This document shows, piece by piece, positions 25,312-36,229 of a DNA stretch of 64,000 nt. The DNA is taken from positions 2,702,245-2,766,244 of the forward strand of contig JADCRB010000025.1 in assembly GCA_021464245.1 (NCBI GenBank), read 5' to 3'. Both the position numbers and the translations under genes were made by a program. Numbering within the stretch: the first letter of the stretch is position 1; each line of letters starts with the position of its first letter. The DNA is from Carallia brachiata. Taxonomy: Eukaryota > Streptophyta > Magnoliopsida > Malpighiales > Rhizophoraceae. The notes under the pieces are model-generated. The model made no database searches and was not told the DNA's origin. It worked only from the letters and a program-made list of their open reading frames with translations.

Positions 25312-25425
25312 AATAACAGACCTTAGTTTCTTGTTCTGATCATTCTCACATTATTGTTTGTAAACAAGGAAGCTAATCTCTGAAGAAATCAAGAAATTAA
25401 GGAAGCAAAAGGGTTGGCTGTGGAG

Positions 25426-26232
25426 ATGGAGAAAGAGGTGTTGGAGTTGCTGAATGTGGTAAGGAAAGCAGCAGCCGCAGGCGGTGGAGAACCGGAGGTA
25501 AGGCGCTGCCTGGATGCATTGTATAAGCTCAAGTCCTTTCCTATCACGGCGGAGATTCTCGTCTCCACCAAGATTGGAAAGCAGATCCGGCCATTGAGAG
25601 AACATCCCGAGAAGGCACTCAGGGACCTTGCTTCTGAATTAGTGGCAAACTGGACCAAGAAACTTCTCCAGAAAGCAGGCAAGGACAAGAAAGATGCAAT
25701 CTTGAACGTGGCCAGCGCTCATCCTCTGAGGGTCAAGGTTCGGCAACATCTTGTTGAGGCCTTGTCCAAGGTTAGAAGCGAAGCTAAAGAAGACATCAAG
25801 GATAAAGTGAGTGCATGTGACCCAAATCAAATTGCGGAATCTCTGGAGTCAGCATTGTTTCAGGCATGGGGGAATTGCAATGGGAAGCAAAAGGCCAAGT
25901 ACAGGTCCTTGTTGTTCAACATCAAAGACCCCAAAAACCCAGATTTCAGGAGAAAAGTGCTGCTTGGGCAAGTGGATTTGCAGGCAGTTTCCAAGCTGAG
26001 TACAAAAGAGATGGCCAGCGATGAGTTGCAGCAGAAAATTCACGGGATGGAAGCAAAGGCCTTGATGAAGCGCATGACCGGAATTGCTAACAAGGGGACC
26101 ACCGATCAGTTCAAGTGTGGCCGGTGCGGGAAGCGGGACGCGACGTACTTCCAGTTGCAGACACGGAGTGCAGATGAGCCCATGACCACCTTTGTGACAT
26201 GTGTGGCTTGCAACAACCACTGGAAGTTCTGA
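25426..26232 (+). CDS. TFIIS: TFIIS-like transcript elongation factor, compact, copy 1
   Basis: Single-exon, 268 residues. TFIIS enters the RNA polymerase II pore and stimulates cleavage of backtracked transcripts. An N-terminal LW-type domain (about 3-80, ending ELVANWTKKL) is followed by a very short linker (81-98), a central polymerase-binding domain (about 99-215, with YRSLLFNIKDPKNPDFRRKV) and a C-terminal zinc ribbon (229-268). The zinc ligands are Cys231, Cys234, Cys259 and Cys262. The acidic Asp250-Glu251 of RSADEPMTTF, required for cleavage, is intact. Typical plant TFIIS is longer (Arabidopsis about 378 residues as I recall), mostly through the linker. ATG 25426 is chosen because no earlier in-frame ATG exists and MEKE fits the family start. 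A TATA box lies about 120 bases upstream. Nearly identical to copy 2. Confidence 0.93.
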   Translation: MEKEVLELLNVVRKAAAAGGGEPEVRRCLDALYKLKSFPITAEILVSTKIGKQIRPLREHPEKALRDLASELVANWTKKLLQKAGKDKKDAILNVASAHPLRVKVRQHLVEALSKVRSEAKEDIKDKVSACDPNQIAESLESALFQAWGNCNGKQKAKYRSLLFNIKDPKNPDFRRKVLLGQVDLQAVSKLSTKEMASDELQQKIHGMEAKALMKRMTGIANKGTTDQFKCGRCGKRDATYFQLQTRSADEPMTTFVTCVACNNHWKF

Positions 26233-28690
26233 TGCAGACAGAAAAGATGGTCTCTTGATCAATTATTATTAGAACTAATTAATTACGAGCTATATATCAA
26301 GACAGTAACTAGTTTTGAGAGTTTTGTGAAAGGCACAGAATTGGTCTGTGTTGCTAGTTTCTACAGGTTTTCCTTGTATGTTGATAATTTGTGGTTTATC
26401 ACTTAAGTGTGTTTTTGACCAAACCAGCAAAGCAATGTAATGCTAACTAGTTCCAAACCAGCAAACATTTGTTAGTGTGGTTCTTGACATTTTGTTCTTT
26501 GATTCTGCATTTAAAAAAAAAAAAAAAAGGAAAAACTGTCTTTGAGGGTAGGAGCAGAGAGGGCCTTGAGCAGTGCAAGCCGAGCATTAGCTTTCAAAAC
26601 TATTTTATTAGATCATTGCTATTATAAATCTTTGGATTTTAAGATGTTTTGATTAGTATTCTTTAATGTGTCAAAATTCAATGGAAAAATTGTTAAAATA
26701 GTAACTTCAATGAGCTTAATTCAGATAACCATACATAAAAAATTCCCTTTAAAATTAGAGTTCAACTCAAACCGTGATAATAACCACCATCCTCTACATA
26801 AAGTTATCTTCCATAATGTGGTGGGCTGGCTCTGCCCTAGCATCATCCCTGTTCCCTAACTAGTATTGTCCAATCAAATTCTCCTTACAGGGTGTTTTGA
26901 TGGTGTTTTCATTGACGGTGATATTATCACCCAGTACTTTGGTAGATGGGCAAAGGATTTGGTCATAGAACAGCGTAAAACCCTTTTTTTTTTTTTTAAA
27001 ACTAAATTCTAAAATATAATTATTATTTTTTTAAATATATTTAATATTACTTTTAAACTTAAATTCTAACACACAAAAAATCAAAAAAATTTTTTCCTAA
27101 TGTCCTTTGCATAGCCTCTGACCATTTTCTCTGTTCACAAAATTTTTCTTTATCACCTAACTCTATGTAAAAAAAGTCTCTAGCTGCAAATTATTGAATT
27201 TTAGATTCCATTACACAGAATCGTACATAACAAACTGTATGGTTTGACGTGAAAAAGAAAACATAATCTTTTTATCAAAATTTTTATTGTGATTACTTTT
27301 TTTAAATGAGTATAAGTTATTCATAATTTTATATTATATAATAAGTATAGTTTATTTAAATAAAAATATTAAAAATAATATTAAATCATAAATTAATTTT
27401 ATTTTTAAAAAAGTAAAATTAGTAAGTACATGTTTATTATACATATTTCATAAGTTGTTGCCTAACATAATAAATTAGGTTGTGGTTCCCCTACATTGTT
27501 CTATTTGTTTCCTACTTTCTTATTTCAAGGCAAGCTTCAATGTCACACATGAACGTGTAATATTTATGCTAGACGGTTCATTTGCATGGGAATATACCAA
27601 ATAATAAGTCAGATCTTACATTTTTAATTTTCTTAGTATTGTATCCATATCCATCAAAAATAAGCAAAAGTCCGTGGAGCGTGCATGTACTCCATACATT
27701 GCCTTGGATTCTGTCCAACACAGACGAAGCCACCTTGTGGCAAGAGGTGCCCTCTCTTCCTATTTGATAATACTTATACATAATTATTAAATATTAATTT
27801 TTTTTATTTTTAAAGATTAAATTGAAAGTTTTCATCAATTTAAGACTAAATTGAAAGTTTTGATAAATTTAAGACTAAATTAAAAATTTTAATTAAATTT
27901 AAAACTCAAATTATAATTTAAATAAACATTGGGATCAAATTATAATTTATAAAATTTTTATACCGGTTTGAACCGGTTAAATCGGGTCTGATTTTTCACC
28001 GATTTTGACCGATTCTTAACTGGTTTAGACCGATCCGAGTTAAGGGGTAACAGTGACCATGAACCGACCCGAATCTTTGACCGGTCACCGGTTGAACTGG
28101 TTGGACCGACCGATCCGACCCGATTTTAACAACATTGCCCTACTATATATAAGGAGTGAAAACTCTGAAAGAAAGGCATTTTCCCTTAGGGAGTTGATAC
28201 ATAGACACGCAATGGGGTGGAAGAGAAACAAAATTACTTTTCGTGCACATTTTTTATTTTTGTTATATATCAATTTTAACAGTTTTTATATATTATAAAT
28301 TACATAAAATAAAACATATAAAAATTTATAAAATTTACTGTTAAAAATCATGTGCAATAAACTTAATTATGAATAATATGTACCGCAACTATTTCCATGG
28401 CTGGCCAACTATTGCCACCCCGACAGTGACAAAATGAGAGTCAGTATAATTCAAATTAATGTTAGTTTACTCCAATATTTCAAGTTTTACCATCATGTAT
28501 TAGTATTATTATTGTTATATATTGTTTTCGGCTTTTTGGCCAACGAAGTCCATTTTTAATATGCGCCTTATTACATGGGTGTATATTTGTGGCCAAATGT
28601 ATAGTTATATTATTTATTTTTTACAAAAAATTAAACTCTAAAAATATTTAATATTATTTTAAACATACTTAGTCTTATCTCTAAATCTTA
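26233..28690. other. 3' flank of TFIIS copy 1, shared in part with units 2 and 3
   Basis: 26233-26870 matches the flank of copy 2 (33856-34500). 26880-26990 matches about 42360-42460. 27530-27590 matches 40715-40790. No gene is found. The stretch 27950-28135 is dense in ACCGGTT/CCGATCCGA palindromic words typical of plant transposon debris. Confidence 0.6.
27800..28140. repeat. Transposon-like repeat rich in ACCGGTTGAACCGG words
   Basis: Imperfect repeats of 'TTTAAGACTAAATT..AAGTTTT' (27825-27900) precede a block of ACCGG/CCGAT/GACCG palindromes (27961-28125). The segment is missing at the aligned place in unit 3 (near 42865), which fits an insertion, but a deletion there is possible. Ends are not defined. 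Confidence 0.35.
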
Positions 28691-29002
28691 ATTTCAAATT
28701 TTTTTATCCTATTCATGTATGCTCAGACTTTTGGCTACAAACGTCTAGTTATACACTTTTTCTCTTTTAATATAGGAAATCATATCTATCTTATTGAATA
28801 CGTTGATCATATATTTTTTAACTTTGATGGTAAATTATGATCTTATCATCTTAGCATAATAAAATGGCATGCTATACCCACCGACATTTTTGAATTTGCA
28901 TGATTCAACTCATTAAATAAAATTTGTGTAATCGATACTCGTAATGAACAGCGTCATAATGTAAAAAAAATTTGAAAACTAGAAGATCTCACAGATGCAA
29001 TA

Positions 29003-29145
29003 TGAGCACCAGAACTCTGTAAATTAGCCCGTAGGAACAAAGAAGGCAAAATAAGCATTACCAATCGACAGTCCCACCAGCACTCGTCCAAACAAGGGTT
29101 TAAGGCAAACTTACTGCTTTGCTATTGCTGTTAAATGTGAAGGGT
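29003..29145 (-). pseudogene. Duplicated flank fragment with transporter-like exon motif
   Basis: Shared with 34730-34865, 43640-43770 and, in shortened form, with the PSF2 5' flank at 23819-23933. On the minus strand it reads LFGRVLVGLSIG up to a plausible donor (ATTG|GTAATG). This resembles the GRxLxGxxxG segment of major-facilitator sugar transporters. Stops follow at once. The transporter link rests on one short motif and is weak; the duplication itself is clear. Confidence 0.4.
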
Positions 29146-29389
29146 CTTGATGGAAAATTTTCATGATTCGGTCTTGTTGCTGGTGCTTGTGAATTGTATC
29201 ACTCCGTCTTATATATATTTACTCATAAGCCATAAATTGAAACATATACTTTTAGATAATATGTAGATTTTATTATGCACATTTAACACAATAATAAAAT
29301 TATATTTTTGTGATTAAAAGTTCAAAAGTTACAACTTGAAAGTAAAAAATGTAAGAAATTATGGATCTATCATCTCTCAATTTTCAAAA

Positions 29390-30362
29390 GGCAAAAAACA
29401 AAATATAACTTTTCATGCTTGGCTGTTTTTTATTTTTTGTTCACTTTTTTTTTTTCCATTAATTTTGTGGTTTTAAAAATACTTATTTTCATCAATTTTT
29501 TTGTTAACTTTATCACGTTACCTATCATGTTACCCTAGAGTTGTCATGTCAGCTGCTACATCGTCAATATTTGATGACGCGGCAAAATTCGCAATTTTTT
29601 TTAGATGTTAAAAATTTCTTATTTTATTTTTTAACAGAAAAGAAAAAAAAACTATAAAGAAAACCCCTCTCACTCTCTCGCTGTTCGCCACCTGATGCCT
29701 CAACCGATCACCAACAATAAAACTCAAAACAAAATCACACCAAGGAGAATGCTAATCACCCTTCATTGTTTCAGAAACAAGAAGATATTTATTAAAGTCA
29801 CACCAACAAGTTCTCTCTCTATCTGTAATAATCTAAGCAAAGCAGCAATCAATTGGACTAAACACTGAATGCATAAACAGTAAAAACAAACATCAATTAA
29901 AATCAATTGACTGTGGGTCTGATTTTTTGTGGTTGGAGGCGACGGTGGGAGCTCGGAACCACGGCGGGGTTGTGGGATGGTAGCAGCCATGGATAATGAC
30001 GATGTGTGGAGTGGTATGGCAACGGGGCTTGGAACTGGCGACAGGGATGAATCGGCGGTGGTGGCCAGTGAGATGGCGGTGCTGAGATAATTTTTCTTTT
30101 TCATGTTTTTTTTTTTTTCCTGAAAACCAAAATTATGATTTTTCAGAAAAAAAAAATAAAAACACTATCACTTCTTTGTTTGCTAACTGGCAGATGACAT
30201 AACAAATTTAATTTTAGGTAACAGTCTAAGTGATAAAGTTATCGACTTAGAGAAGAGTATCTTTTAATTATAAAATTAACGTGAAAAAAAATTAAAAAAA
30301 ATAAAATGAGTACAAAGTAAAAAACAGGCAAACATAAAAAATGAAATTTTGTTTTATGCTTC
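29390..30362. mobile_element. Non-autonomous MULE-like element, copy in unit 2
   Basis: Bounded by a perfect 9-base direct repeat TTTTCAAAA (29381-29389 and 30363-30371), the target-duplication size of Mutator-like elements. The termini are long inverted repeats (over 100 bases, imperfect; inner block near 29455-29530 matches the complement of 30185-30290). The interior (29660-30090) is more GC-rich, holds no transposase, and could be captured host sequence as in Pack-MULEs. Unit 1 has the empty site at about 24205. Confidence 0.7.
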
Positions 30363-30371
30363 TTTTCAAAA

Positions 30372-33045
30372 AAAGGAGTCTCCTATATTAAAGATAACTG
30401 ATTCATATATATATAAATTTTACTCATTTTAGATTTTGATGGTTGCCATGGAAAATATATATCTGTGCTAATAATTTTTAATATTATATTATTTTTAAAA
30501 TTATTGGCCTTATTACACGAGTCATTCTTTTTTTTTTTTTTTGAACAACCGTGAGTCATTCTGCCCGATGTCTTGTTTAGTGCTAATAATATGTTTTCAT
30601 TTGCTGGAAAAAAAAAAAGTGACTTTGCAAAAGGAAAAAAAAAAAAAAAAAAGAGGCTGTTGACTTGAGCACATAAAAATAAGGAAATAAATTTTCGCCA
30701 TTTCTTACAACTTATAGGGAAAAGATTTACTAATTGTGTCTCACCAACCAATTGTGGGACCAAGCTGTGAAAAAATTATTATTTTTTATTTTTTAAAATA
30801 ATTAAAAAATAATATTAAATATTAAGTATATTTAAAATTTAGTTTTAAATTTTTTTTATTTTTTAAAAAATGTTTAAAATAATATTAAATATATTTAAAA
30901 TTTAATTTTTAAAAAAATCAAATAAAATCATTTTTTCAATGTCCTACATGGACTCAGAAAAAGCATTTGAGATTGTTGAGTTGTTCCCAGACCCAAACTA
31001 TATCATATTTTTAGCATGCTGAGTTGTCCATGCGGAAGAGATTGTTGCGTATGATTTTGTGTCCTTACCCCTTTTCTCACACACACGGTTTTTTTAAATA
31101 TCTATTATTATCAAATGAAAAGCATTTACCAAATTTAGAGTTATTTCAAAAAAGAAAAATAGTTCCTAAACCCGCGTGATGCAGTTGTTCTTTATATGGT
31201 AAAATGATAATTTTAATATAAAGACTAGAAATTTTAATTAAGAAAAACAATTTTAATATGATAATTCATTAAAAATTTATGTTGGGTGCGCATCCCATTT
31301 ATTATGGGAGAGGGAAATTATTGCAAGCTGAATTTTGGAGAGGGAGTGCCAAGAGAGTTGAGAGATTTTAGGAGATTCCAGGGGCGCAACTTACTGTTTC
31401 CAAGACTGAAATTTGGGACTTTTAGTCGGTCCTTACCATTAACCTTCCACTAACACGAGATTTCATAAAATAGAAAAATAAAAAATCATATTTTATCATA
31501 TTTTGCTTGCCCATTCAATTGTGAGGGAAAAAAAAAAAAAGAGAACCAGAAAGTCGTACCAACATAAAATTAAGTAAGTAAATCAATCAATTAAGGAGAA
31601 CTACATGTGGTTGGGAAATTATTTTTCTTTTATTTTTTGGTGTCCAAGGTTACAATATTACGATCGAACTCGTTTTATACATCTTGAAAGACGAATTTTA
31701 ATACCACTCAATCAAAGAATGATGGATTTTACTAACAACAGACACTTTTACTTTTTCTTTTATAGTTGCTGCTTAAGTGGCAGATATTGATTGGCTGTCA
31801 AAAAGTTGAATGTTAAAAATATTACAGAAATACCATTGAAAAATGTTGATGTGTTGATTTTTAATTAATATTTGTAAAAGAGAAAGTAAAAAGTAACTGT
31901 TCACAGCAAAACTCAAGAATGATGAACAGCAAAACTCAAGAATGATTGGTGCTTGAGAGATTCTTCTTCCTTAAACTACAAAGAAAGCTAAATCCTTGCG
32001 CCTTTATCACTAGATGTAGATATAACTGATCGGAGGATTTGTTAGTAGTAATAATTGTTATTATTATTATTGTTATTGTATCATCATCATATTTTGGAGA
32101 CAATATTATTACTACTATTTTTACTAAGTATTTGTTTTTATTTTTTGAGAAATATTACTTTGCATTATATTTTAGAGTTTTGAAGTTTGAGGGTTCTTGG
32201 GAGGAAAAAACCCTGAAATTATTCCTGATATTCAAATTACTGTTTTTAGGTAATTGGTAATACTCAAAACATTAATACTGAAAATGGAGGGGGGAGACGG
32301 ATCATAAACGAATGATGGATTCTACAAAATTTTTTGTTAAAAGGTTTATGATGTGTTGCATTTATATTGAAAGTTAACTGTATGTAAATTTTATATTAAC
32401 TACATTCATATGATATTTTTTTCCAATCAAAAAAATTATAAAAAAATACGTAGAATCCACCTTGTCTATTGAACTATCTCTCATTTGTCTCTCTCTCTCT
32501 TTGTTTTCCTACTCAAACAAGGTATAGGTAAAATAGTAAGAAGAATACAGTTACCCAAAAAGAAAAACCGAAAAAGGAGTAGGCTGGATTAAAATGCAAC
32601 TCAAGAGTTGAAAGCGTTTAAATAATTAGATTGTTCCTCTAATTAATATTGCTATCAATTCAGAAGGATAAAAATTATACGTGTTATTAAAAAACTTATG
32701 GATTTTAAAATGTTTATTTTGAAGTTTTGAGATTCAGAACCAGATTGTTCAGGGTGTGGTTTAATTTCCTAGAAATTCTCAGTGGCTTGGAATGCAAGTT
32801 TCAAAAATAGGACTCCCTCGGGAATTAGAATTATAGGTGTAAACAGATTGCAATCACTATTCCGGAAGGATTTAAGAAAATTAGCAGTCCAAATTGTAAG
32901 CGGAAAATGTTACAAACCCTCTATATATGTGAATAACAGACCTTAGTTTCTTGTTCTGATCATTCTCACATTATTGTTTGTAAACAAGGAACCTAATCTC
33001 TGAAGAAATCAAGAAATTAAGGAAGCAAAAGGGTTGGCTGTGGAG
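30372..33045. other. Unit 2 spacer and TFIIS copy 2 promoter
   Basis: Intergenic DNA shared with unit 3, A/T runs, and a 23-base direct repeat near 31902-31950. TATA box at 32921-32928. No other gene. Confidence 0.5.
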
Positions 33046-33855
33046 ATGGAGAAAGAGGTGTTGGAGTTGCTGAATGTGGTAAGGAAAGCAGCAGCCGCAC
33101 GCGGTGGAGAACCGGAGGTAAGGCGCTGCCTGGATGCATTGTATAAGCTCAAGTCCTTTCCTATCACGGCGGAGATTCTCGTCTCCACCAAGATTGGAAA
33201 GCAGATCCGGCCATTGAGAGAACATCCCGAGAAGGCACTCAGGGACCTTGCTTCTGAATTAGTGGCAAACTGGACCAAGAAACTTCTCCAGAAAGCAGGC
33301 AAGGACAAGAAAAAAGATGCAATCTTGAACGTGGCCAACGCTGATCCGCTGAGGGTCAAGGTTCGGCAACATCTTGTTGAGGCCTTGTCCAAGGTCAGAA
33401 GCGAAGCTAAAGAAGACATCAAGGATAAAGTGAGTGCATGCGACCCAAATCAAATTGCGGAATCTCTGGAGTCAGCATTGTTTCAGGCATGGGGGAATTG
33501 CAATGGGAAGCAAAAGGCCAAGTACAGGTCCTTGTTGTTCAACATCAAAGACCCCAAAAACCCAGATTTCAGGAGAAAAGTGCTGCTTGGGCAAGTGGAC
33601 TTGCAGGCAGTTTCCAATCTGAGTACAAAAGAGATGGCCAGCGATGAGTTGCAGCAGAAAATTCACGGGATGGAAGCAAAGGCCTTGATGAAGCGCATGA
33701 CCGGAATTGCTAACAAGGGGACCACCGATCAGTTCAAGTGTGGCCGGTGCGGGAAGCGGGACGCGACGTACTTCCAGTTGCAGACACGGAGTGCAGATGA
33801 GCCCATGACCACCTTTGTGACATGTGTGGCTTGCAACAACCACTGGAAGTTCTGA
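33046..33855 (+). CDS. TFIIS: TFIIS-like transcript elongation factor, compact, copy 2
   Basis: Single-exon, 269 residues, same three-domain layout as copy 1. I see only a handful of changes: Gly to Arg after the N-terminal Ala run, one extra Lys in the KDKKKD linker, AHP to ADP just after the linker, and Lys to Asn in the AVSNLS stretch. All four zinc cysteines and the DE pair of the zinc ribbon are intact. The near identity to copy 1, including 5' and 3' flanks, points to recent duplication or ongoing homogenisation. Nothing in the sequence argues against it being functional. Confidence 0.93.
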   Translation: MEKEVLELLNVVRKAAAARGGEPEVRRCLDALYKLKSFPITAEILVSTKIGKQIRPLREHPEKALRDLASELVANWTKKLLQKAGKDKKKDAILNVANADPLRVKVRQHLVEALSKVRSEAKEDIKDKVSACDPNQIAESLESALFQAWGNCNGKQKAKYRSLLFNIKDPKNPDFRRKVLLGQVDLQAVSNLSTKEMASDELQQKIHGMEAKALMKRMTGIANKGTTDQFKCGRCGKRDATYFQLQTRSADEPMTTFVTCVACNNHWKF

Positions 33856-34729
33856 TGCAGACAGAAAAGATGGTCTCTTGATCAATTATTATTAGAACTA
33901 ATTAATTACGACCTATATATCAAGACAGTAACTAGTTTTGAGAGTTTTGTGAAAGGCACAGAATTGGTCTGTGTTGCTAGTTTCTACAGGTTTTCCTTGT
34001 ATGTTGACAATTTGTGGTTTATCACTTAGTGTGTTTTTTGACCAAACCAGCAAAGTAATGTAAAGCTAACTAGTTCCAAACCAGCAAACATTTGTTAGTG
34101 TGCTTCTTGACATTTTGTTCTTTGATTTTGTATTTAAAAAAAAACAAAAAAATCCAGGAAAAACTGTTTTTGAGGGTAGGAGCAGAGAAGGCCTTGAGCA
34201 GTGCAAGCTGAGCATTACCTTTCAAAACTATTTTATTAGATGCATTGCTATTATAAATCTATGGGTTTTAAAATGTTTTGATTAGTATTCTTTAATGTGT
34301 CAAAATTCAATGGAAAAATTGTTAAAATAGTGACTTCAATGAACTTAATTCAGATAACCATGCATCAAAATCTCCCTTTAAAATTAGAGTTCAACTCAAA
34401 CCATGATAATAACCACCATCCTCTATATAAGTTATCTTCCATAATGTGGTGGGCTGGCTCTTCTCTAGCATCATCCCTGTTCCCAAACTAGCAAATTCCA
34501 GTCAAATTGTTTTATCCTATGCTTGTATGGCTAGATTTTGGCCACCAACGCCTAGCGATACACTTTTTCTCTTTGAATATGTTGATCACACATTTTTCAA
34601 CTTTGATGGTAAAAAGGCATGCTATTGCCATTGACATTTTTGAATTTGCATGATTCAACATATTCGTAATGAACAGAGTCATAATGTAAAAAAAAATTGA
34701 AAACTAGAAGATCTCACAGATGCAATATG

Positions 34730-34865
34730 AGCACCGGATCTCTGTAAATTAGCCCCAAAGACCAAAGAAAGCAAAATAAGCTTTACCAATCGACAGTCCC
34801 ACCAGCACTCTTCCAAACAAGGGTTTAAGGCAAACTTACCGCTTTGCTATTGCTGCTAAATGTGA
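34730..34865 (-). pseudogene. Duplicated flank fragment, unit 3
   Basis: Close copy of 29003-29145, including LFGRVLVGLSIG on the minus strand with GTAAAG at the putative donor. Non-functional remnant. Confidence 0.45.
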
Positions 34866-35120
34866 AGGGTCTTGATGGAATTTGCCGATTCGGTCTTGTT
34901 GCTCGTGCTTGTGAATTGCATCGCTCCGTCTCATATATATTTACTTATAAGCCATAAATTGAAACATATAGTTTTAGATAATATATAGATTTTATTATGA
35001 ATGTTTACCACAATATTAAAATTATTTTTTTGTGATTAAAAGTTCAAAAGTTACCAATTGAAAAGTACTTTTAATAAAAATGTAAGAAAATTATGGATCA
35101 TCATCTCTCAATTTTTAAAA

Positions 35121-36217
35121 GGCATTAGACAAAATTTCACTTTCCATGTTTAGCTATTTTTTATTTTTTACTCACTTTATCTTTTTTATCTTTTACATTA
35201 ATTCTATAATTAAAATCTGTTCATTTATGTTAATTTGCCGTTAAGTTTGTCACGTTACCTGTTATGTTAGGCTAGAGTTGCGGTCAGCTTTATACGATGA
35301 TGTGTCAAAATTTTCAATTTTCTTTCTTTTATCTGAAAAACTCTTTCTTTTTGAGATATTGAAAATTCTTATTTTAGTTTTTTTTTTTAAAAAAAACTAT
35401 AAAGAAAAACCCCTCTCTCTCTGTTCGCCACCTGATGCCTCAACCGATCATCAACAATAATTCAAGTTTCAGAAACTCAAAACAAAATCACACCAAGAAG
35501 TATGCTAATCACCCTTCATAGTTTCAGAAACAAGAAGATATTTATTAAAGTCACACCAACAAGTTCTCTCTCTTTATCGGTAATAATCTAAGTAAAGCAG
35601 CAATCAATTGGACTAAACAGTGAATGTATAAAAAAAAAAGTCAATTAAAATCAATTAATTGTGGGTCTCATTTTTTGTGGTTGGAGGCGACGGTGGGAGC
35701 TCGGAACCACAGCGGGGTTCTTCTCCACCATGAAATCCTTCGTCCGACCAGTTGGGTGGGTTATGGAGAAACCAAATCGGTGTTGTCAGGTTGATTTATG
35801 AAATGATGGAGAGTGGGATGGTAGCAGCCATGGATAGGGACGATGTGTGGAGTGGTATGGCAACGGGGCTTGGAACTGGCGACACGGGTGGCGGTGGTGG
35901 CCGGTGAGATGGCGGTGCTGAGATAATTTTTCGGTTTCATATATTTTTTTTGTTTTTCGAAAACCAAAATTATGATTTAAAAAAAAAAGAGAATTAAAAA
36001 CTGTCGCAATCTTTATTTGCTGACTTGGCTGATAATATAACAAATTTAGTCTTAGTTGACAGTTTACGTGGCGCTACATAACAAAACAAACGATAAATTG
36101 ATAAAGATAAGCATTTTTTAATTATGAAATTAACGTGGGAGATGAAATTAACAAAAATAAAATGCGTAAAAAGTGAACAAGGGCAAATATAAAAAATAAA
36201 ATTTTATTTTGTGCTTC
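35121..36217. mobile_element. Non-autonomous MULE-like element, copy in unit 3
   Basis: Flanked by TTTTTAAAA at 35112-35120 and 36218-36226. It occupies the same place in the unit as 29390-30362, so it was carried along by the duplication rather than inserted independently. Compared with its sister it has about 100 extra internal bases (around 35718-35812), one of the copies having gained or lost them. Confidence 0.7.
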
Positions 36218-36229
36218 TTTTTAAAAAAG

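Larger units (their letters stand above)
23819..28690. repeat. Segmental duplication unit 1
   Basis: Left end is the PSF2 5' flank (23819-23933), related to fragments near 29003, 34730 and 43640. It continues with sequence around 24190-24290 matching 30373-30460 and 36220-36310, then the TFIIS-like promoter and gene, then a 3' flank. The large element found in units 2 and 3 is absent at about 24205. Confidence 0.75.
28691..34510. repeat. Segmental duplication unit 2
   Basis: Aligned with unit 3 at an offset of 5.6-5.7 kb: flank fragment 29003/34730, inserted element 29390/35121, 31030-31560/36910-37400 and TFIIS ATG 33046/38665. Similarity is high throughout, including non-coding DNA. Confidence 0.8.

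Noticed and set aside
25414..25425. Upstream TTG as alternative start for TFIIS copy 1
   Set aside because: Plant nuclear genes rarely use TTG. The ATG at 25426 gives the family-typical MEKE start.
25389..26262. Long antisense frames across TFIIS copy 1 (and equivalents in copies 2-4)
   Set aside because: They recur only because the sense gene is duplicated. The sense strand has the recognised domains.
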